From Saitoella complicata NRRL Y-17804 (Eukaryota; Ascomycota; Saitoellomycetes; Saitoellales; Saitoellaceae), in contig NW_017567003.1 of the NCBI RefSeq assembly GCF_001661265.1, positions 62,001 through 126,000 of the forward strand: a DNA stretch of 64,000 nucleotides, read 5' to 3'. Positions 49,544-61,232 of this stretch are shown piece by piece. The position numbers and the translations under genes are program-made. Numbering within the stretch: position 1 is the stretch's first letter; the number at the start of each line of letters is the position of its first letter. The notes under the pieces were generated by a model, which was not told the DNA's origin, searched no databases, and worked only from the letters and a program-made list of their open reading frames with translations.

Positions 49544-49996
49544 TGGTGTGTGCAAGCGGTACTTAAACAATGACACTGAAGCTGATGTTAGCAATCGTGC
49601 TTCGGATGAGGGTGTGGAGACGTACCAGCTCATGATCTATCTCAATATTTTCGTGGATGCGCAGAAGAGATAAGGTATGAACAGGGACCGCAAACGCGAT
49701 CCGACGCTGAACGAAGAAGAAGTAAACCGGACGCCTTCCGCTGATGTATAAGCTCTGCTCCTCGGTTGCTCAGATGCGATCGGGTGAAGTTACTGCCTGT
49801 TGACTCTTGCGCAGATCAGACTCGAAATACAGCTTCAGCTTCAGTGCACTCCGCACCGGACTCACGGCTACCTAAACTTAGGTTCTGCCACAATGTCATA
49901 AAAGTCACATGAGATCAGATCTGGGTATAATTATGGCTAAGAGCTATGGGATATCGTACAATTTCCAAACATACAACAATGCATTTTCGGTCATGA
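49544..49996. other. Carrier leader/promoter and CBP4 3' flank
   Basis: Contains the leader intron above, then the carrier promoter; CBP4 ends at 49997. No other gene seen. Confidence 0.5.
49576..49625 (-). other. 5'-leader intron of the NAD+ carrier gene
   Basis: GTACGT donor at 49625, TTGCTAAC branch and GCTTCAG acceptor at 49576: all three signals are consensus. Spliced, the ATG at 49633 gives a six-codon upstream ORF (MSCVIV). Unspliced, the same ATG reads in frame into the carrier. Confidence 0.75.
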
Positions 49997-50500
49997 CTAA
50001 GGCTTCGGCTTGACGTCCAGACCGGCTGGTACTTGACCCACTGCGGCAGTCTCCCTGTCAAGCTGCGCTGCTGCATCAGGCTTCTTACCCCAATCCGTCT
50101 TCCATGCTGTAAATCATTAGCAAACGTCTCGAATGTGAGTTTCTGTAAGGAAAACGAACCTGGCTCAGTCTTCTGGGCGTTGGCCCTGATGTGTGCCATG
50201 AGTTGCGCTCCATTATCAATATCCTCGGCGGCACGCCGTTGCCGCTGTTCAAGGAACTCCTTCTTCAGTGCTGGTGATAATCTCTGTTCCAGTGGTTAGT
50301 ATTGGAGAAAAGGATCGACAAAAGACAAGGGAACAAACCTTTACGAGTTCATCCTCCGAAGGCATAATGTAATACTGAAGTTGATGCCCTCCGACCGCGA
50401 TAACAGTACCCCAGAACAGCGCTACACTGCGTGTTAACCGAGGCTTGTCCTATCAAGAAGAGTATCACAAACCCTTGACCCATCTGCCAGCATTAGACAT
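49997..50500 (-). CDS. CBP4: Cytochrome bc1 complex assembly factor Cbp4
   Basis: Four exons: 50473-50500, 50339-50421, 50160-50283 and 49997-50106 (114 residues); introns 51, 55 and 53 nt. Lengths add up to an exact frame. The protein begins MSNAGRWVKALFWGTVIAVG, a short matrix-facing start and one membrane helix, then YYIMPSEDELVKRLSPALKK, the Cbp4 family block, a charged helix (EFLEQRQRRAAEDIDNG) and the conserved EPAWKTDWG motif. Cbp4 is an inner-membrane protein that with Cbp3-Cbp6 stabilises newly made cytochrome b during complex III assembly. The gene is missed by simple ORF scans because every exon is under 130 nt. It is divergent from QCR7 across 150 bp. Confidence 0.85.
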
Positions 50501-50650
50501 GTTCGTTTATAAACTTCGCACACTCGCCTTCGAAATATACGGGCACGCAGGTTCACGTACTAAACCCCTCTGGGCCAGCCAACCAAAAAGCTGCATTACA
50601 GCACCTCCAACATCGACCCCATCAGAACCATCGAATATACATCAGCAAAA
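50501..50650. promoter_or_regulatory. Bidirectional promoter CBP4 / QCR7
   Basis: Only 150 bp separate the two start codons. It includes a CCAACCA motif near 50580. Shared control of a bc1 assembly factor and a bc1 subunit is the natural reading. Confidence 0.6.
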
Positions 50651-51526
50651 ATGGCCACTCCCGTTTCCGGTATCTCTCTTGCCAACCTGATCAAGGCTTC
50701 GCCTTTCCTGACCAAGGCCTTGACGCCCATCGCGAACACCTACTACAAGTTCACCGCTTACCAGCAGATTGGTTTCCGGTACGTGCCACCAACTCCCCGA
50801 TCCCGCCTCTCTCCCTCTTTCCGTCGCTCTCAGCGTGACGAGGCAGCTTGGAGATGGCAGTGGACAAACTTTGAGAACCGCGGAGCTGATTCCGATCGCA
50901 CAGCTACGACGACCTCATCCCCGAGGAGAACCTCGCCATGATCAAGGCCCTCAAGCGTCTTTCGCCAAAGGAGCACGCTGACCGTGTTTACCGTATGCGT
51001 GTTGCTTCTCAGTGCTCTATGTCTCACACTCTTTTGCCTAAGGAGCAGTGGACTACGCTCGACCAGGTATGTATATCGATGTGGATGGGTGGGCGGGCAA
51101 GGCGAGGCGAGGGTGTGCGTAAGGGTTGTTTGGATCACGTTCAACTGAAGAAGGAAGACGGCTAAGGACCGAGGGGAGTATGGAGGATGGGGCGATGTAT
51201 GATATCTTGTCGCCATTGTGGGGTACAGACTGCCCAATGACTGGATGACGGGGTATCCCCATAGCTGGCCCGAGCTCCTCTCAAACAAAAACCCTGGACA
51301 AAAGAGCAATGACTGAACGTGATGATCCGGCATCCACCCTCGCCCATAACCCATCCTTTACCCCGCCTGGCCATTTTGTTATATATATTTGTGATAAGAT
51401 GCTGACATTCTCGCACAGGACCACCGTTACATCTCAAACATCCTCAAGGAGGTCGAGGCCGAGGAGCAGGAGCGCGCTGATTTGGATGCTATGATCATCC
51501 GCAAGAAGCCCGCGAGTGCCCACTAA
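50651..51526 (+). CDS. QCR7: Cytochrome bc1 complex subunit 7 (14 kDa)
   Basis: Three exons: 50651-50778, 50904-51066 and 51419-51526 (132 residues). The protein matches Qcr7/UQCRB: the N-terminal amphipathic region (NLIKASPFLTKALTPIAN), YKFTAYQQIGFRYDDLIPEE, the AMIKALKRLSPKEHADRVYR block, LPKEQWTTLDQD and a helical end. It lies on the matrix side of complex III, contacts cytochrome b, and is needed early in assembly with Qcr8. The introns are unusually long for this window, 125 and 352 nt against a usual 50-60. Strong codon bias. Divergent from CBP4. Confidence 0.95.
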
Positions 51527-53104
51527 ACGTACAGGATGGTGATGGTACTGGGGATGCTTTGAGATCGAGATGATCTCAGCGAGGAGGCAGAGCACTGAAG
51601 ATGGAGGAGAAAACAAATGTACTCTATTTGAGGATGAAGGAGGAAGATGGGGAGGAAAGGTAGCGATATTCATGATGATACCGAGGGGATGACAGAGGAG
51701 TGAACATAATACAAATACCTTAAACATATGGATGTGTGCAGCGTGCAGCGTGATGAGGAAGTGCATCGTAGGGATGCAGTGGGGTTGTCGACCCGGGTGA
51801 TCGTCATTTGCTACGGATCCTCATGCCTTGTGCTTTGAAGCGGTGATTAAGGGTCCTTTGCCACCTGCGCGGGCCTGGTCATGGCATCCTACCCGTCAGT
51901 TCCGGTGTACCGGTACCACGAGCTTTCGTTTGATGGGTTTGACGCCGTCTACGCCTTCCCTTATCCAGTCCTTTTGCCACGATGATTGTAAGAAGTGTCG
52001 TAGGTGACACGGATTCGAGTTCCAATTCGAAGGCGATATCGATTGTAATAAAGGTACGGTGCGACAAGGTTCGGCTCCGCCCCGGGTAACATGATTTATC
52101 GTCGGAGAGTAATTACATGTATATATATGACCAGCTGGTTAACCCGCACTTCCCGCTCATAGCTTACATTTGATAACAATTAACCGCAAGTGACGGTACT
52201 CTGATATCCGACCGGGTACAGCTTTCATTTGATGGAGGCTGAATGACCCGCACAGCTGTATGGATGGCCATGGACGTATCTACGTTACGTTCTCATGGCT
52301 GTGTTGATCGCGCAATGGGCCAGATCGCTCACCCAGGCACCCCACCAAGCAACGAAGCGCTCAATTGAGACGGATATGACCGCGCGGTGGGAATACCAGG
52401 ACCCCTCTTGAATTGGTGATATACGGGGTGGCAAATTACCATCTCAACCGAGCGATACGTCGCACGTGTAGATACTCCGAAGTGAGCTTGTGAAACGTTA
52501 GAAGTCACGCCGGATGAGACACCGGATCTACGGTGGTCGCAAAAAGAGGAGGAAGAGGATAGGAGAATAACGGGATCACGGCCTTTCGAATTTGCCAGTG
52601 AAATGGAGAGTCAACTGCCAGCTTCGGGGGTGGCTCACAGCGGGCTGCCTGGAAATCATGCAGGCGCCGGGTCATGGCAACGGCGGTCGTTGGGGGGCCT
52701 CGATATCGATGAGCCGCGCTGCTATTTATGGAACCGTGATTGTTTCGAGGAGCGTGCTGTCAATTGACCAGAAAGGAGAACGAAGTCGTCGTAATCATCG
52801 TAAGGGAATCGGCCATCCATCGTACAGACAGAGCTTGGACCGTCTGTTTACTTGCTGCCAAGAACGCGCGTCGGACTGCACCGGTTTCTCGCCCTGCTAC
52901 TAGGCCCCCCTGAAATCTCCCTCGCCGCTCCACAACAAAAGGCGCCTCGGCTGCCCCACTCCAAAGTTCCTTCCCTACCCAACCCACCGAGCAAGACTCT
53001 TCTACAAGGAGTACCCATTCGCTTCCCCAATCTTTCGATATATACGAACCGTACAGACGTCCGGTCCTACCTAATCCCTAATTCTCTTCATTACTATCAA
53101 CAAA
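51527..53104. other. Long gene-free region upstream of ECM33
   Basis: 1.58 kb with no supportable gene on either strand. Contains QCR7 3' flank and the ECM33 promoter with a TATA box near its right end. Open frames such as 51879-52067 (minus) and 52592-52903 (plus) lack family features. Confidence 0.5.
53038..53045 (+). promoter_or_regulatory. TATA box of the ECM33-like gene
   Basis: ATATATAC, about 65 bp before the ATG at 53105, in a CT-rich context. Confidence 0.55.
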
Positions 53105-54385
53105 ATGTTCAAGAAGGTCCTTGTTGCGTCTTTGATGGCTTTCGCCATGGCTCAGGGTGAGTGAATGCTTCAATTGGCAGCATACATCCCGAGTAAATAC
53201 TAACCAATTGGTTCTACAGCTGCCGATGACTCGTGCTCCAACAGCACTTTCACCATCAACTCCCAGTCCGACCTCGATGCCCTTGCTTCCTGTGACACCG
53301 TCACCGGTAACATTGTCATCACCTCCCAGTTGGCTACTGCTACCTTGAACGGTGTTCAGGAGATCAACGGTGACCTTCAGGTTCTCCAGGACATCGCATT
53401 GACCGTCTTGTCCGCTCCTTCCCTCCAGTCCATCTCTGGTACTCTCAAGTTGGTCAACTTGACCCTCTTGAACACTCTCGCTATGCCTGCCTTGACCTCC
53501 TTGGGTGGTATCGACTTCGAGACTCTCCCTGCTCTCCAGCAGGTTCAGTTCAACACTGGTGTCACCTCCGCTGACGATGTCCTCATCACCGACACTCAGC
53601 TCAACTCCTTGGACGGTATCACCTTGACCACCGCCAACACCATCGACATCAACAACAACATCTACCTCAGGAACATCTCCATGCCCCAGTTGGCTTCCGT
53701 CTCCGACACCATCAACATTGCCTACAACTTCGCTTCCCTCTACGTCAACTTCCCCGCCCTCCTCACTGCTGGTAACGCTACCTTCTTCTCCACTGGTGAT
53801 GTCAACACCCCCAAGTTGAACAACGTTACTGGTGGTTTGGGTTACATCAACGGTTCCATGACCTCCGTCACTGCCAGGAACCTTACCTCTGTTGGTTCCC
53901 TTACCTTCAACGACAACACCAAGTTGTCCAACATCTCCATGCCCAACTTGGCCACCATCAACGGTGCTTTCTTGATTGCCAACAACACTGACTTGTTGGT
54001 CATCGACGGATTCCCCAAGGTCTCTGAGGTTGCTGGTGCCATTGACTTCACTGGTGACTTCACCAACGTCTCCCTTCCTGCCCTTTCTGACGTCAAGGGT
54101 GGAATGAACGTTCAGTCTACCTCTGACGAGTTCGAGTGCCCCTTCGAGGATGACTCCACCAACGGTGTTATCAAGGGTGACACCTTCGTCTGCAAGGGTG
54201 CTTTGAAGACCGTTACCACCGGTTTGAATGGTACCAACCAGACCGCTGACGGTTCCGGCACTGGTACCTCCACCTCCTCTGGTTCCTCCTCTTCCTCCAC
54301 CTCTACCTCTGGTGCCTCCAAGGTTGCCTCCGCCATGGGTGTTGCTGCCTTGATCGCTGGTGCCGTCGCCCAGTTCGCTCTCTAA
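53105..54385 (+). CDS. ECM33: GPI-anchored cell-wall protein, Ecm33/Sps2 family
   Basis: Two exons, 53105-53156 and 53220-54385, with a 63-nt intron (ACTAACC branch, CTACAG); 405 residues. Signal peptide MFKKVLVASLMAFAMAQA, then receptor-L-domain-like leucine-rich units (LTLLNTLAMPALTSLGGIDF; LSNISMPNLATINGAFLI) with many N-glycosylation sequons and the C-terminal Cys pair region (DEFECPFEDD). A Ser/Thr-rich stretch ends in a GPI-attachment tail: SGASKVASAMG followed by a hydrophobic end. Ecm33 is needed for wall integrity and mannoprotein organisation. Codon use is among the most biased in the window, so the protein should be abundant. The intron splits off the signal peptide. Confidence 0.95.
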
Positions 54386-54843
54386 GCGACTTGAGTCTTG
54401 GTTATCTCAGTGAAACGGGCTGTACAAAATTGGAGGGGGGGCGAACGCGTTACAAGTTGGATGCGTATTAATGGATAGAAGATACTATATTAGCATGGTT
54501 TTCTTCGAGGAGGTCGGGTCTTTTACACTACGGGCGTAATGGGTTTTCATTCATTGTTTTTTTATTCTCTTCTATTATCCTGAGCGTTATTTGTGGTTCT
54601 CACTTCTCTGGATGGTCGCTGATCCTCTGGCTGCTTAACAAACTTTCTCATTGCTCACGTCTGTCGTCCTCATTGTCTTCGTCGTCCGTCGTAGCTTTTC
54701 CCAGAATGCGCTGGTGTTGCAGTATATAGCCGCGATGGCCGTATCGAACATGGTAACGTCATTAACGACACGAAATCGACATTCTCGAAATTCGCACTTG
54801 AAAAGCAAGAGACTCCCATCCGAACGGCCAAGGCAGTACGGTA
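54386..54843. other. Intergenic between ECM33 and MCP2
   Basis: ECM33 3' flank and MCP2 promoter. Frames on the minus strand here show no family features. Confidence 0.5.
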
Positions 54844-56682
54844 ATGTACCGCAGACCATCTCAGATGGCTTTCCGCCTTCCACGACAGCAGCATGGTATC
54901 TTTAGAATAGGTGGTGCACGACTTGTTAGCATGCTTCCGCCGCGAACAGTTCCAGCTTGGACGATCGCTCCACCATCGCCCGAATCCCTTGGAGCGCCGA
55001 AGAAGGCATCGAAGATTTCCCGGAAACGCACGACGCTCATCATTCTTGGATTAGCTGGTGTTGGATCGTATTTCGCAGACGGTTACTTCAACGGTCGTGC
55101 GATTCGCCGGACGCTCCGGACGGCGTGGACTGGAGTCGTCATCGCTGTTGACTACAAGATTAATTTCCATGAGGGGAACGCTGCGGAAGGTGGTATCGAT
55201 AGGTTGCACGAGAGGGTTGCGAAGAGGATGTATGACACGATTCGATCGAATGGGTATAAAAGAACTGTGCCAGATACCTCATGAGTGATGCTGACGAAGT
55301 CTGTGTACAGAGGTCTATACATCAAGATTGGACAAGCACTTGCGATGCAGGCGGATATCCTCCCACCGGCGTACTCGAGGATGTTCTCGACCCTTTTCGA
55401 TTCCGCACCGGCAATACCGTGGCGCGAGGTTCATAAGATCTTGACAAGGGAACTCGGAAGACCACCAGAGGAGGTGTTTGCGTATATTGACCCAAGGGTC
55501 GCTGCGTCGGCTTCCATCGCACAAGTCCATAGGGCACGACTACATACCGGCGAATGGGTCGCTGTCAAGGTTCAGAAACCTGAGATCGCGAAGCAGGTGG
55601 AGTGGGATCTGTGGTCGTACAAGATGCTGTTGTATGTGTACGAGAACTACATCTTCGACATTCCCATTTACTTCACCGCGGATTTCACTGCGGCGCAGTT
55701 ACGTTCTGAAACGGACTTTGTCAACGAAGCGAAGAACGCGGAGAAGACCGCTGCCTTCATCGTGACTGAACCATCCCTCCATGGTCGTGTACGCGTACCA
55801 GAGGTATTCTGGGATTATACTACTAGCAAAATCATGACTGCAACTTGGGAGGAAGGTGTCCGTATCAACGAAAACGAGAAGATTAGGCGCATGGGGATTA
55901 GCCACAAAGAGGTGATGCAGACAATGTGTGACCTCTTCGCAGCACAGATGTTCAAGTTTGGGTTCTTGCACGCCGACCCGCATCCAGGGAATATCCTCGT
56001 GAGACGGAAGGCGAAGGGGAGAGGTTCAGAACTTGTGTTGTTGGATCATGGACTGTATATTTCTGAGCCGGAGATGTTGAGGGAGGATTACTGTGAGCTT
56101 TGGAAGAGCTTGGTGACGTTTGATAACGCGACCATCAGGAAAATTGCCGTGGGTTGGGGTATCACGAACCCGGACCTCTTGGCTTCCGCAACACTTCTGA
56201 GACCTTACTCTGGTGGTAAACGTGGATCACTCGGCGGCGGCAAGGACGGAAAGCAAGGAAAGATTCTGGATCCATATGAAGCTCAGCTTGCTTTGAAGGA
56301 GAAGTTGAAGTCGTTCTTGAGCGATACCTCAAAGATCCCACAAGAACTCCTCTTCATCGGTCGCAACATGCGTATCGTCCAAGCCAACAACCGTCAACTC
56401 GGCTCACCCGTCAACCGCATCGCAATCCTTGCTAATTGGGCGTCCCGATCCCTCGCTGACCTTCCACGCGGAGCATCCTTCTCTGCTCGGATAGGCGCTT
56501 GGTGGAAACATATCAAGTTCCGGTTTGCCATCACGGTGATCAATGGAACCTTTTACTGGACGAGGTTGAAGCAGATCGTGACGGGGAGTACGGATAGTTA
56601 TGAGGATTTGATTTTGAAGGAGATGAGGAGTGTTGCGAGAGGTGTGGGGTTGGATGTTAGTGATAGAGCATTTGAGGGATGA
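54844..56682 (+). CDS. MCP2: ABC1/ADCK-family mitochondrial kinase-like protein Mcp2
   Basis: Two exons, 54844-55253 and 55311-56682, with a 57-nt intron; 593 residues from the first ATG (a second at 54865 is possible). The N-terminus is Arg-rich (presequence), with one membrane segment (LIILGLAGVGSYFADGYF). The UbiB kinase-like core shows YIKIGQALA (KxGQ), the ASASIAQVHRA Ala-rich loop, VAVKVQKPE, ETDFVNEAKN, and catalytic-type motifs HADPHPGN and LDHGLY. The intron junction restores NGGLYIKIGQ. Closest match by motif order is yeast Mcp2/YLR253W, an inner-membrane protein tied to mitochondrial lipid homeostasis and ERMES function; Coq8 lacks this N-terminal arrangement. Confidence 0.9.
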
Positions 56683-56770
56683 TGGGTTTTGGATGTATAG
56701 GTTAGGTATGTAAGAATATTGAAGTTATGGCTAGGTCACTAGGTGGATAGCTATTGCTGAAGCAAAGACA

Positions 56771-57199
56771 TTAGAGATACAGACGCTGACCGTATCGAAT
56801 GACGGAGATCAGACTGTCCACAATTTAGCCAGGATGCCTCGCAGAATAGCACAATCATACCTCAGAACCATCATCAATCCCGCAGGCATCACCTTCCTGC
56901 TACCAGCATAACGCTTGGCAAAGAATCCCAATAACAAGAGCGAAACCCAGAAGATCATCTTGGCGTTTTCATACTCGCGGGATGTGAGGGATGCTCCGTA
57001 AGCGATCAAAAGGGCGGAAATACTCGCGCTGATGATCCTGTATGTCGTCCGTCAGCAGTGCTCCGGGTGCAACTATAAGCACAACGTCGACATACGAAGC
57101 GATTGATTTCGCCTTGATGAAGCCAATTGCTCCGCCGAGAAAGGTCAGCAAAGCGAATGAGTAGCCAAAGAAGTCAATTTGAGCAGAAGTAGGAGCCAT
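56771..57199 (-). CDS. TMEM14-family small membrane protein
   Basis: Three exons: 57096-57199, 56861-57037 and 56771-56813 (107 residues); introns 58 and 47 nt. Reading through the last intron would give a different, less conserved end (to 56809), so the spliced model ending SLISVIRYGQRLYL is preferred. Four hydrophobic segments: GYSFALLTFLGGAIGFIKA, SASISALLIAYGAS, MIFWVSLLLLGFFAKRY and MPAGLMMVLSLISVIRYG; the PAGLM string is a TMEM14 hallmark. Animal TMEM14C supports porphyrin transport in mitochondria; other members are plastid fatty-acid exporters. Function here is open. Divergent from ELP5 across 195 bp. Confidence 0.85.
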
Positions 57200-57394
57200 T
57201 TTGTGGTGTTTGGTGTTACGTTTAGGCAGGATCTTTAGTTATGTGATACCCCGATCAGAATGCGTTCATTAGAGATGTCCCGGAATTGGTGATGTTACGC
57301 GTATCTTCGTTACAGTGCAGCTGCAGATGCAGGGATCGAGAGACGTACGAGCTCGAACTTTGAAAGGCCGAGCGCAATTACGAGAGAAGACAAG

Positions 57395-58413
57395 ATGTCG
57401 GCAACACATTCGCAGCCATTGTTGACGAGGCTTTTGACGTTCAAGCAGGCAAATGCTTCGCCTCTTATCTCGTTCTTGCCAACGTTGTCGCAGTCTTTGG
57501 TGCCGGTGACTCGATCCTTCGTAAAAAAGGCACTGTTGCAGTGAGTACATCGATCTGCTTGACGTATCAACAGTCACTGACATATCTTAGAGATTTGAGA
57601 GTTCTATACGTTACATCTGAGTCTAACACTAAGCATGTACGAAACATTTATGGTGCTGAGACCGAGGTCATCGAGACTCTTCGACCATCACCAGATGGGT
57701 CCTCCTACAACCGACTTTCAGTCACGCAAACCCTCGCTGAAATCAAATCACGGATAACATCTGCAAACTGGACGCCCGGAAAGTACATACTGGTGATCGA
57801 TTCTCTGCGATACATTGATGCTGAGAACGTTGCTGCGTTCGTGGGTGCATTGGCGAGTCTGCGGCCATTGAGTGTGTTAGTGACGTGTTCAACGTCGGTG
57901 CCGGAGGTTGGTGGGACGTATTCGCCTGGGAAGGAGACTTTGTTGAGGTATCTGTCAACGACGATTATCTCGCCGTTTGAGGAGAAGACGTTTGGGGCCG
58001 TCTCTTTAGATGACGAGAAACCGGTGTGGCCACTACAACTATCAGCACAAAGACAAAGAGATCTCTTACTCACCGTCGAGCATCGAAGAAAATCCGGACG
58101 TGCGGTAGTGGAAGAATGCGTCTTCGACATCGTTTCCTCGACAGTGAGGCTATACAAACCACCAGCACCATCTCTACCACCACCGAAGGAGGAGCCAAGT
58201 GTCGACGATGTTATGGCAGGCCTGACGACATTTAATTTGGGCATGACGGAGAGAGAGAGGAAGCAGAAGGAGGGTGTTGTGTTGCCGCATTTTAGTGCGC
58301 AGGATCTGGGCGGGGAGAAGGACGAGAAGGGGGATGAGGGGAGCATATGGTATGAGCCGGGGAGCGAAGATGATTATGATCCGGAGGATCCGGATGATGA
58401 CCTGTTCCTGTAA
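57395..58413 (+). CDS. ELP5: Elongator complex subunit Elp5 (Iki1)
   Basis: Two exons, 57395-57540 and 57591-58413, with a 50-nt intron; 322 residues. The RecA-like fold lacks the Walker motifs, as expected in Elp5: strand VLYVTSES, helix, KYILVIDSLRYID, and LRPLSVLVTCSTSVPE. The C-terminus has the strongly conserved Elongator end FNLGMTERERKQKEGVVLP, a gap, and an acidic IWYEPGSEDDYDPEDPDDD tail. Elp4-Elp5-Elp6 form the hexameric ring that binds tRNA and helps Elongator modify wobble uridines of tRNA. Exon 1 supplies the first strand and helix (LLTRLLTFKQANASPLISFL). Confidence 0.88.
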
Positions 58414-58679
58414 GGTGGGAAGGATAAGAGTGGGAAGAGATCCAAATGGGAAGCATTCGGACGGAAGATCAGAATAGGTAGTGCCATGACAACCACCGCC
58501 GAGGCTGCTACAAACGGCTTCTGAGGTTCTGAAAAGGTGGCCTCGTATGTACATCGTGTTGCCCAACTAGGAAAGTGGCAGATGGACCACGAAAATTCCG
58601 CCAAAAAGTTTAATTTGAAGCAAATGACTAAAGATAATTCCAATATAGCTAAAACGCCGTTCCCTTCCATAGCCCACAC

Positions 58680-61232
58680 CTATATCCTAACCCTCGCACC
58701 TATACCAGTTGCGTTGTACCCCACCCAAATCGGCTTCATAGTCCCCACGCTCACCAAACACTTTGCCACAGCATCGATCTTCAAATTGCCTCCAAGAGCC
58801 TTCTTCACGATGTCCTTACCCACGCCACTTGGATCCCAGTAGACAGGGAACTTGGGCGTTTCCGTATCGCCGGGGTAGAGTGTGAACGGCTGATCATACG
58901 CAAGTCGCCCGAGGAATGTACCGTCGTGTGTTGCGTTCCCTTCGATATCGTAGATGATCAACCGTGTCTCCGGGAACGGGTCGTGCAATATGAAGTTCGC
59001 GGACGAGGAAAGGACATGGAAAGTCGCATCTCTCATGAACTCGCGATCATGCCCCTCTTCGCCATCAGCAGGCGGGAACATCTCCGGGACCGGCATCGAA
59101 AACTCCAACCCAGCCATCGCCTCTGACAAATTTGGTGACGACGGAATTGATTCTCGATGCGTCCTCAACGTCATCGTCAGATTCTCCTTCGAGACATACG
59201 CAGAGATAAACTTCGCCCCAGCCTCCTTCGCAGTCTTCCCCCCATAATGCCCCGGATCAAAGACCGCTTGCCCATGTGCCACGAACGGCTCCCCCGCTCG
59301 GACTTTCAAATCCCTCACCGTCGCATCCCCAATAACAGACCCATTATATATCAGGTGCACGTTCATATATGGTATTACCCCTCCATACGGCGTCGTGTTA
59401 TTCATCCTCGCATCCGCACCAAACGTAATCGACGAATGCGTGGTGCCCATCAGCTTCATCCCCTCGAACTTGGGCTCGAACTCGGACATCGGAAGGCCTA
59501 AGCTCAACCTCACCACGTCAGTGTTTGTCACAACCACAACCCGCCGCACGCTCGCTCTGCTCTACCAGGGACGTGGAAGCGTACCGTTCATCCCAATCTC
59601 ACCCACCGCTGGCAAATTCCTAACCACAAAGTCGCCCATCCCGGACTCGATGCCTGCGTCGACGGAACCTTGCATCCCAATAACCACATCCTTCCCACCA
59701 AAAATAACACTCCTCATAATCCCCCTAAACACCACCCCATCCGTAACCTCAAACGGAACATTCGAAATATCCGTCTTAACCACTACATCACCCTCATCAT
59801 CCCTCCTCGAAATAGCAGGCGCGAAGTCCTTCATCTCCAACCTCCCGAATTTGTCCGGTCCATCGTAGAGATCGACCATAGATGCTCGGACCTTCGTGAC
59901 GTTCACGCCGAGTTGCATCTCAGAAGGTAAGCCGACGGTTACCTCGATTACGGCACTGACAAGTGGGATGCCGGCTGCGATGGAGAGTTTGACGTTGGAC
60001 ATCTGGAAGTTCTTGATCATGTTTTCAGCTTTGTGGCCGGGAAACGGAACAGGTAGGGTCAGAGATTCGAGGACGCGTGACATCCAGGCGGGCGTATTTG
60101 AAGAGGGGACGCCGCGGATGTAGACAGTGGTTGCGTTTCCAGCCAGGTAGGTTAAGAGGAAATCGTCCATTGAGCTCGTATTTCTCCCGTCGCATACCGC
60201 GGTCAACGCTGGGTCAAGGCGAGGGACATGGGCACTGAGGTGCAACTCAACGTCCTTCTCGGGTACAATCGGGATCGACGGCGTAGTGGTTTTTGACAGC
60301 TCCACCAACTCCTCCGGCGAACACCGCGGCAACAGAATCTGCCAGTCAAGAGACGGCACTGTCAGCCCTACAGGACTCGGGTTACGCATGTGCGCATCAG
60401 CAGAGACTTCGATTCCGTTAGTATCGTCTGCCGGATCGCTGAGCAGGATGTTGCTAATGTCTGGGTTTGAGAAGGTTGGGAGATTGTCGAAAGTCATGCG
60501 TTCTGATACTTTGCGGGTGCCGATCGGAAACCAGCCCGCTTTTGCCTTGGCTGAGGAGTCTGCCTTCACGGTGATCCGGGAGAGCTTCCCGTCCATGTAG
60601 TCGTGGAGGAGAGGCATGAGCTTATCGAGGTTATCCGCTGGTTTGACCAATGTAATAACATCGATGTCATTCTCATGCCCATCACGGATGTCCACGGTCA
60701 TGGCCGGAACATCGGCAATCCCCAGAGAGAAGCCATCGTAATCCGGCAGAGTGACTTCCATGGAAAACTCCGATAAGTGCACCTTTCTCACAATACCCGT
60801 CCCCCACCTCCCGACTCTCCGGATAAACTTGTCATCAACGCGGGACGCATCCAACCCCACGGAACCTCGAGCTTGCATCCAAATACCCTCATCAGTGAAG
60901 TTCAACACGCTCGCGTTGTAGAACGAATATGTCATCGCCTCATGTGCATATCGATCTGCGACCGGCGGCAGCTTAATGAGAAGGGTGATGATCGCCGCAA
61001 TGATCCCAAGCAAAAACAGAACAGCAGCGATGATAGCCACCCAAGAACTTGTAGGACGACGCTCATAAGCACCGATTTCCTCATCCGTCAACCGCTGTCG
61101 TCCCTCATATCCATCATGACTCCCATGCGCATCCTCCGACGCACTGGACAAGAGCGGAGTCCTCTCGGTGTTCTGCACAAGGGACGAAGGCTGCCGTGAA
61201 GGACCAGCTCCAGACTGTTCTGGCAGTACCAT
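58680..61232 (-). CDS. TAG1: Tag1-like vacuolar membrane protein (DUF3712 repeats)
   Basis: Two exons, 59585-61232 and 58680-59497, with an 87-nt intron (GTACGC donor, CACTGACG branch, GCTTAG); 821 residues. The first 95 residues are cytosolic and Ser/acid rich, then one membrane helix (WVAIIAAVLFLLGIIAAIIT). The long remaining part is luminal, built of repeated beta-sandwich units with many sequons, ending in the DUF3712-type SSITFGADARMNNTTPYGG block. This is the layout of yeast Tag1 and related vacuolar proteins; Tag1 stops autophagy after long starvation by dispersing Atg1 complexes. The intron choice is made because the straightforward TGG-TAG reading ends the frame and only this pair of signals keeps it. 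Confidence 0.85.

Noticed and set aside
59498-59584. Ending the TAG1-like protein at the TAG near 59562 and calling a second gene from 59549
   Set aside because: The downstream frame continues the same luminal domain, and an intron with good donor, branch and TAG acceptor joins them in phase.
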